From assembly GCA_024653875.1 (NCBI GenBank), contig JANLHE010000286.1, forward strand, positions 1 to 9,337: DNA of 9,337 bases, in the 5' to 3' direction. Below the pieces are notes generated by a model, which was not told the origin of the DNA, made no database searches, and worked only from the letters and a program-made list of their open reading frames with translations. Position numbers and translations under genes: made by a program. This DNA comes from Acidobacteriota bacterium. GTDB taxonomy: Bacteria; Acidobacteriota; Vicinamibacteria; Vicinamibacterales; SCN-69-37. Of this stretch, positions 5,936-9,337 are shown one piece after another. Positions within the stretch are counted from its first letter, which is position 1. Every line of letters starts with the position of its first letter.

Positions 5936-6774
5936 CGGCGTCCAATCCTCAGGCTGCCGTTTGAGGTGCGCACTTCAATCGGTGCGCCACCCGAGCCCAG
6001 TGTTGTCTCAAGCCGCTTGGAGATCTGTCCCTGCACCATCACGGGGATGTCGAGATTCAGGCTGCCGTTGTTCGTGCCGGCGGTCAGCCGCGCGTTGTAC
6101 TTCTCCGGGATGTCCAGCCGGGCGGAGCCGTTGGAGGTGACCACGGTGAGGCCTTCGCCATCCCACTGGGTGCCGCTGAGCGCGACGTGCACGGACCCGT
6201 TGCTGCTGCGCGCGTTGACGCGGCCACCCAGGTCAGTCAGTTTCAGGGAGCCGTTGGAACTTTCCGCATCGATGCGCCCCCGGACGCCGGTCACCGTGAC
6301 CGATCCGTTCGACGTATCCAGCGCCAGGTCGAACGCCGACGGCACCTCGGCTCGATAGCTCACCCACCAGGAACGACGGCGCCCGCTGCTGGGGCCGGTG
6401 GACCGCACGCGGCCGTTCTCAAGCGTGACAGACACCTCTTTGGCGAGTGCCCGCGCCTCCGCCTCGGTCTCGGCGCTGGTCATGACCCGTGCCTGCACGG
6501 CGATGTCGCGGCGCGAGGAGCCGGTGACGCTGATGCTGCCGTTGGAGTTATCGAGGATTTCCAAACGCGCCGCACCGGAGTCCTTCAGCTCGCGGACTTC
6601 GCAAAACGTTTCACGATCGCCATTGCGACCGGCGTCACGACACCAGTCCTGCGCCTGCGCCGATACCTGTGCCGGCATCGAGACGTGGTCGAAAGTGGTC
6701 AGTTCAAGAACAGTGGCGCTGGGTGTGGTCACCAGCAGCGCCGCAAAGGGAAGAGCAAGAAGTGCGCGAGACAT
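5932..6774 (-). CDS. Secreted DUF4097-family beta-helix protein, SNGS-repeat type
   Basis: This 280-residue protein starts with a signal peptide (about 1-20, hydrophobic ALLALPFAALLVTT). Residues 45 and 58 are cysteines in DWCRDAGRNGDRETFC, which could form a disulfide. The rest is a DUF4097-type repeat with seven NGS corners: SNGS at 77, 155, 173, 191, 214 and 271, and NNGS at 235. Intervals of 18, 18, 23 and 21 in the middle fit beta-helix rungs. It is paralogous to the next gene, with which it overlaps by four bases. Its own ribosome binding site GGAGGG ends three bases before the ATG. It lies 79 bp downstream of hisA on the same strand, so read-through from the his operon is possible. No enzymatic function can be assigned. 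Confidence 0.82.
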   Translation of the reverse strand: MSRALLALPFAALLVTTPSATVLELTTFDHVSMPAQVSAQAQDWCRDAGRNGDRETFCEVRELKDSGAARLEILDNSNGSISVTGSSRRDIAVQARVMTSAETEAEARALAKEVSVTLENGRVRSTGPSSGRRRSWWVSYRAEVPSAFDLALDTSNGSVTVTGVRGRIDAESSNGSLKLTDLGGRVNARSSNGSVHVALSGTQWDGEGLTVVTSNGSARLDIPEKYNARLTAGTNNGSLNLDIPVMVQGQISKRLETTLGSGGAPIEVRTSNGSLRIGRR

Positions 6775-6778
6775 GAAC

Positions 6779-6783
6779 CCTCC
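6779..6783 (-). promoter_or_regulatory. Shine-Dalgarno GGAGG for the first DUF4097 gene
   Basis: GGAGGG on the minus strand ends three bases before the ATG at 6774 and fixes this start. In the remaining gap up to hisA's stop (6784-6853) I see no clear promoter and no hairpin with a T-run. Confidence 0.6.
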
Positions 6784-6853
6784 AGGAAAGTGGAACTGGC
6801 CGGGTTAGACGGGCTCGTGGACGCGGGCGTTGCCGGGCGGGCCTACGTTCGAT

Positions 6854-7528
6854 CTAGGTCCGTATCGCGCCTGTGTACAGCGCCATCCCCACCACCGCGT
6901 CGATCCCGAGCGAATCCAGATGGTCAACTTCGGCCATCTCGCGGACGCCGCCCGCCGCGATGATCCTGCGGGAGGTCGCGCGCTGGACGGTGAGGACGGC
7001 GTCCAGGTTGAGACCCTTCATCGTGCCTTCGGTGTCGACGTGCGTGTACAGGAAGCGGCCCACAAACGGCGAGAGCGCGGTCACTGCCTCCGCCGCCGTA
7101 ATCGTTGTCATCGTCTTCCACCCGTGGATGGTGACGTGTCCGCCGCGGCTGTCGACCGCGGCGACGAGGCGGTCGGCGCCGAACGCCTCGAAGAACTCGC
7201 GGGCGCGATCCATCTGGACGGCGTCGGTCGAGAAGAGTGACGACCCGAGGATGACTCGGGTAGCTCCGGCATCCAGCAGGGCCTGGGCACGCGCGACCGT
7301 GCGGACGCCCCCGCCCACCTGGCAGGCGCGGCGGGCGCAAACGTGCCGCACGATGGCGCTGTTGTCGCCGATGCCCATTGCCGCGTCCAAGTCAATGACC
7401 TGCACGATCGGAAACCGCGCGAAGCGGGTGAGCCAGCCGTCCAGGTCGTGGCTTTCAATCGCCAGTGTGTCGCCCTGCACGAGTTGGACGACCCGGCCGG
7501 ATTGGAAGTCGATGGACGGAATCAGCAT
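6854..7528 (-). CDS. hisA: 1-(5-phosphoribosyl)-5-[(5-phosphoribosylamino)methylideneamino] imidazole-4-carboxamide isomerase
   Basis: HisA opens the ribose of ProFAR by an Amadori rearrangement, making the substrate of HisF. The protein is a half-barrel-duplicated TIM barrel of 224 residues, about 15-20 shorter than most HisA (240-245). Both catalytic aspartates can be placed: Asp7 in IPSID and Asp126 in AAVDSRGG. The two phosphate-binding loops are QVGGGVR (70-76) and AAGGVRE (191-197), and TRVILGSS (90-97) ends the first half. QLVQGD (15-20) replaces the usual RLxQGD, and HVDTEGTMKGLN (163-174) replaces the usual TDIxRDGTL. It differs from HisF, which is encoded just upstream, so the two are not confused. 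It lies 13 bases after hisF and is the last his gene in this run. The ribosome binding site is weak. Confidence 0.88.
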   Translation of the reverse strand: MLIPSIDFQSGRVVQLVQGDTLAIESHDLDGWLTRFARFPIVQVIDLDAAMGIGDNSAIVRHVCARRACQVGGGVRTVARAQALLDAGATRVILGSSLFSTDAVQMDRAREFFEAFGADRLVAAVDSRGGHVTIHGWKTMTTITAAEAVTALSPFVGRFLYTHVDTEGTMKGLNLDAVLTVQRATSRRIIAAGGVREMAEVDHLDSLGIDAVVGMALYTGAIRT

Positions 7529-7541
7529 GGGGGTATGACTC

Positions 7542-8303
7542 TCACGACCGGCGGACCGGAATGCCCCGGCGGTCGAGGAAACACTTCAGGTCGGCGACGG
7601 CATGCTCGGAGAAATGGAAAACCGAGGCCGCCAGTGCCGCATCGGCCCGGCCGGCGGTGAAGGCCTCCGCGAAATGATCGAACGTACCCGCGCCGCCCGA
7701 GGCGATCACGGGAATATCCACCGCGGCACTGACGGCCGCCGTAAGGTCGCAGTCGAAGCCCGATCGCGTGCCGTCGCGATCGATCGACGTGAGCAGAATC
7801 TCTCCCGCGCCCCGCGACTCCGCCTCGCGCGCCCAGGCGACGGCGTCGAGCGGTTCTTCGGTGGTACCGCTGCGGCTGAAGACCCGGTATCGGCCCCCCG
7901 GGGTCTGCGCCCCGTCGATGGCCACGACGACCGCCTGGCTGCCGTAGAGCTGTGCGAGTGCACTGATCAGCTCCGGCGTCCTGAGCGCCGCGCTGTTGAT
8001 GGAGACCTTGTCGGCGCCCGCGTCGAAGACGGCCTTGGCGGACTCGAGGGAGTTGATGCCGCCACCCACCGTCAAGGGGATAAACAGCTCGGCTGCGACC
8101 GCGCGGACGGTATCGAGGAAGGTGCCCCTGGCTTCGAGGGTGGCGGTGACGTCCAGGAGCACGAGTTCGTCGATGCCCTCGGCGTTGTAGCGTCGCGCCA
8201 GTTCGGCCGGGTCGCCGGCGTTTCGCAGGCCTTCGAAGTTCACGCCCTTGACGACCTGGCCGTTCCGGACATCGAGGCACGCAATGAGCCGTTTGGCCAA
8301 CAT
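7542..8303 (-). CDS. hisF: Imidazole glycerol phosphate synthase, cyclase subunit
   Basis: HisF uses ammonia passed through its barrel from HisH to convert PRFAR to imidazole glycerol phosphate and AICAR. The 253-residue protein is normal length. It opens LAKRLIACLDVRNGQVVKGVNF in family style (split here: LAKRLIACLD, then VVKGVNF), with catalytic Asp11 and Asp130 (VVAIDGA) at exactly the positions known in Thermotoga HisF. Phosphate loops are TVGGGIN (78-84) and IASGGAGT (200-207); LTSIDRDGT (171-179) is also typical. The start at 8303 is two bases after the hisH stop, consistent with translational coupling and stoichiometric HisH-HisF. A longer in-frame reading upstream only covers hisH in a shadow frame and is rejected. 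Confidence 0.95.
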   Translation of the reverse strand: MLAKRLIACLDVRNGQVVKGVNFEGLRNAGDPAELARRYNAEGIDELVLLDVTATLEARGTFLDTVRAVAAELFIPLTVGGGINSLESAKAVFDAGADKVSINSAALRTPELISALAQLYGSQAVVVAIDGAQTPGGRYRVFSRSGTTEEPLDAVAWAREAESRGAGEILLTSIDRDGTRSGFDCDLTAAVSAAVDIPVIASGGAGTFDHFAEAFTAGRADAALAASVFHFSEHAVADLKCFLDRRGIPVRRS

Positions 8304-8305
8304 GT

Positions 8306-9022
8306 TCAGCGGGCCCCCGAGGCGATGGCCACGAAGTTGCGTAACAACTGCAGCCCCGTGTCGCCCGATTTTTCCGGATGCCACTGCGCGCCGAACACCC
8401 GCCCGCGCTCCACCACCGAGGCAAACGCCATCCCGTGCGTGGACGTCGCCGCGGCGTCCTCCGTCACCGGCGCCGCGTACGAGTGCGTGAAGTACGCATA
8501 CGCGCCGGTCGCGATGCCGTCCAGAATTCGCGACGGCGCGGCCGTGCGATCGAGCGTGTTCCACCCCACGTGCGGCACCTTCACCCCCAAAAAGACGTCG
8601 GGTGTCTTTTTCGTCGAAAAAGACACCCGACGTCTTTCTTTCAAGGGATTTTGTTCGAGATCTTCGTCGGGACCGGAAAAGACACCCGACGTCTTTTTGC
8701 GAAACCGGACACATGTGCCGGGGAATACGCCGAGGCCGGGGAGTCCGGGAGCTTCCTCGCTGCCATCGAAAAGCCACTGCATGCCCAGGCAGATGCCGAA
8801 TACCGCGGCGCCGGCGTCGATCCGGGAGCGAAGGGCGGCGCGCCACGGGTCGCCCAATGCGCGCGTGGCTTCGAAGTGACCGACGCCTGGGATGACCAGC
8901 GCCGAGGCCGTGTCGAGTTCGGTTGCGATCGTGGCCATCGAAACCACCGCGCCGGCTGCGCGCAGGCCCTTCACCACAGACGCGAGATTTCCAGCACCGT
9001 AGTCAACCAGCGAGACCCGCAT
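8306..9022 (-). CDS. hisH: Imidazole glycerol phosphate synthase, glutaminase subunit, with in-frame repeat insertion
   Basis: HisH hydrolyses glutamine and channels ammonia to HisF. Class I amidotransferase residues are intact: nucleophile Cys78 in GICLGMQ, and His215 and Glu217 in QWHPEKSG. The oxyanion-strand motif PGVG is at 45-48. The protein has 238 residues, against about 200-210 for the family. The excess is at residues 109-146, between FPGTCVRF and VKVPHVGWN, two segments that are normally joined by a few residues. That stretch begins KKTSGVF, ends KKTPDVFLG, and is encoded by three palindromic repeat copies at lower GC. Frame is kept on both sides, so the enzyme is probably made. 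The insertion lies just before the GWN loop that faces HisF in solved complexes. The start at 9022 shares one base with hisB's stop (TGATG). Confidence 0.93.
   Translation of the reverse strand: MRVSLVDYGAGNLASVVKGLRAAGAVVSMATIATELDTASALVIPGVGHFEATRALGDPWRAALRSRIDAGAAVFGICLGMQWLFDGSEEAPGLPGLGVFPGTCVRFRKKTSGVFSGPDEDLEQNPLKERRRVSFSTKKTPDVFLGVKVPHVGWNTLDRTAAPSRILDGIATGAYAYFTHSYAAPVTEDAAATSTHGMAFASVVERGRVFGAQWHPEKSGDTGLQLLRNFVAIASGAR
8589..8611 (+). repeat. 23-bp palindromic unit, copy A
   Basis: Arms AAAAAGAC and GTCTTTTT flank a 7-bp core GTCGGGT on the plus strand. On the coding (minus) strand it reads K-K-T-P-D-V-F, HisH residues 138-144. Confidence 0.9.
8617..8639 (-). repeat. 23-bp palindromic unit, copy B (inverted, one mismatch)
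   Basis: The same unit in inverted orientation to copy A, five bases away, with a single change (C at 8638). Because CG/CG also pair across the spacer, A and B form two 25-nt arms matching at 24 positions around base 8614. In HisH this copy is read in a different frame from A and C, giving the ERRRVSFS stretch. Confidence 0.9.
8676..8698 (-). repeat. 23-bp palindromic unit, copy C
   Basis: The same orientation as copy B, with 22 of 23 positions identical to the consensus (G at 8676). On the coding strand it reads K-K-T-S-G-V-F, HisH residues 109-115, in the same codon phase as copy A although in opposite orientation. Confidence 0.9.
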
Positions 9023-9337
9023 CACAGCAGCCCCTTGGTGCTCGGGAGCATTCTTGCCATCCGCTTGTCCTTGGCCACCGCCACACGCAGCGCGCGCGCG
9101 AATGCCTTGAATGACGCCTCCACTTTGTGGTGACTTGATCGCCCGTAAAGGACCTTGAGGTGTACGTTCGATCGCGCCGCGGTGGCGAATCCCTCGAAGA
9201 AGTCCTGCACCATCTCTGTGGGCAGGTCGCCGACTCGTGCCGCCGGCGCCTTGAGATCCACCACGCAAAACGGCCGGCCTGAAAGGTCAACGGCGGCGAC
9301 GACAAGGGTCTCGTCCATCGGCATGACGAAGTAGCCA
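9022..9337 (-). CDS. hisB: Imidazoleglycerol-phosphate dehydratase, C-terminal part (runs off the right edge)
   Basis: The last 104-105 codons of hisB are present; the N-terminal half lies beyond the window. HisB dehydrates imidazole glycerol phosphate to imidazole acetol phosphate using manganese. The visible part contains PMDETLVVAAVDLSGRPF, then the metal-binding motif GRSSHHKVEASFKAFARAL near the middle, with the His-His and Glu ligands, and the family-typical end LPSTKGLL. An internal ATG at 9324 is not the start, since GYFV in the same frame precedes it as in other HisB proteins. The stop codon overlaps the hisH start by one base. A fused HisN-type phosphatase domain, as in some bacteria, would be N-terminal and cannot be judged here. 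Confidence 0.93.
   Translation of the reverse strand, partial: GYFVMPMDETLVVAAVDLSGRPFCVVDLKAPAARVGDLPTEMVQDFFEGFATAARSNVHLKVLYGRSSHHKVEASFKAFARALRVAVAKDKRMARMLPSTKGLL

Larger units (their letters stand above)
8589..8698. mobile_element. Palindromic-repeat insertion inside hisH
   Basis: About 110 bp holding three copies of a 23-bp unit, one inverted relative to the other two, in a segment of about 46% GC by hand count, clearly below the flanks. It corresponds to HisH residues 109 to about 146, which have no counterpart in standard HisH. There is no transposase and no obvious target duplication; the exact ends are uncertain by a few bases. It behaves like the in-frame palindromic elements known from Rickettsia (RPEs), although I see no sequence relation to them. 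Mobility is inferred. Confidence 0.7.

Noticed and set aside
8589..8698. The three hisH repeat copies as a CRISPR array
   Set aside because: Copies are in mixed orientation with spacings of 5 and 36 bp, lie inside a coding gene, and no cas gene is nearby.
8304..8846. Upstream extension of HisF
   Set aside because: It would be read through hisH in another frame; the family start MLAKRLIACLD is at 8303, two bases after the hisH stop.
7602..8879. A 425-codon plus-strand open frame opposite hisF and hisH
   Set aside because: It is antisense to recognisable his genes and has no recognisable motif. It stays open through the repeat insertion only because the 23-bp unit lacks stops in every frame.
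9023..9268. Upstream extension of HisH
   Set aside because: It overlaps hisB in another frame; the HisH family begins at MRVSLVDYGAGN with ATG at 9022.

Overview
The window is GC-rich bacterial chromosomal DNA with tightly packed genes, short intergenic gaps and translational overlaps. The gene repertoire fits an Acidobacteriota-like (perhaps Vicinamibacteria) soil or sediment lineage: paired secreted DUF4097 proteins, an exported amidohydrolase, a UMF1-type MFS protein, and a his cluster in the order hisB-hisH-hisF-hisA. This lineage guess is inference, because no marker gene here fixes it.

Layout. On the minus strand at the left, reading leftward, are a UMF1-family MFS transporter (1275-2561), a TIGR01777-family NAD(P)-dependent epimerase-like protein (297-1208) and the first 82 codons of an exported amidohydrolase (1-248). 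A molybdate ABC transporter modA-modB-modC (2576-5150) runs on the plus strand, divergent from the MFS gene with only 14 bp between start codons. Convergent to modC is a two-gene unit of secreted DUF4097 proteins (5201-6774, minus). Upstream of it, on the same strand, is part of a histidine operon: hisA (6854-7528), hisF (7542-8303), hisH (8306-9022) and the 3' part of hisB (9022 to beyond 9337). No gene-free stretch exceeds 300 bases; the longest gap, 6775-6853, holds only a ribosome binding site I can recognise.

How the genes work together. ModA captures molybdate, ModB is the membrane channel and ModC the ATPase. HisH and HisF form imidazole glycerol phosphate synthase, fed by HisA and followed by HisB. 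The two DUF4097 proteins are paralogues with the same rung spacing but different corner motifs.

The most unusual content is repetitive DNA interacting with genes. (1) A ~110-bp, low-GC insertion in hisH carries three copies of a 23-bp palindromic unit that is open in all six frames; it stays in frame and adds about 37 residues. (2) A 52-nt perfect cloverleaf with no unpaired junction bases fills the modC/DUF4097 convergent gap and supplies modC's stop codon. (3) A nine-unit octamer array supplies the stop codon of the MFS gene and lies just upstream of the epimerase ribosome binding site. These look like three separate families of repeats that settle at or inside genes without destroying them.
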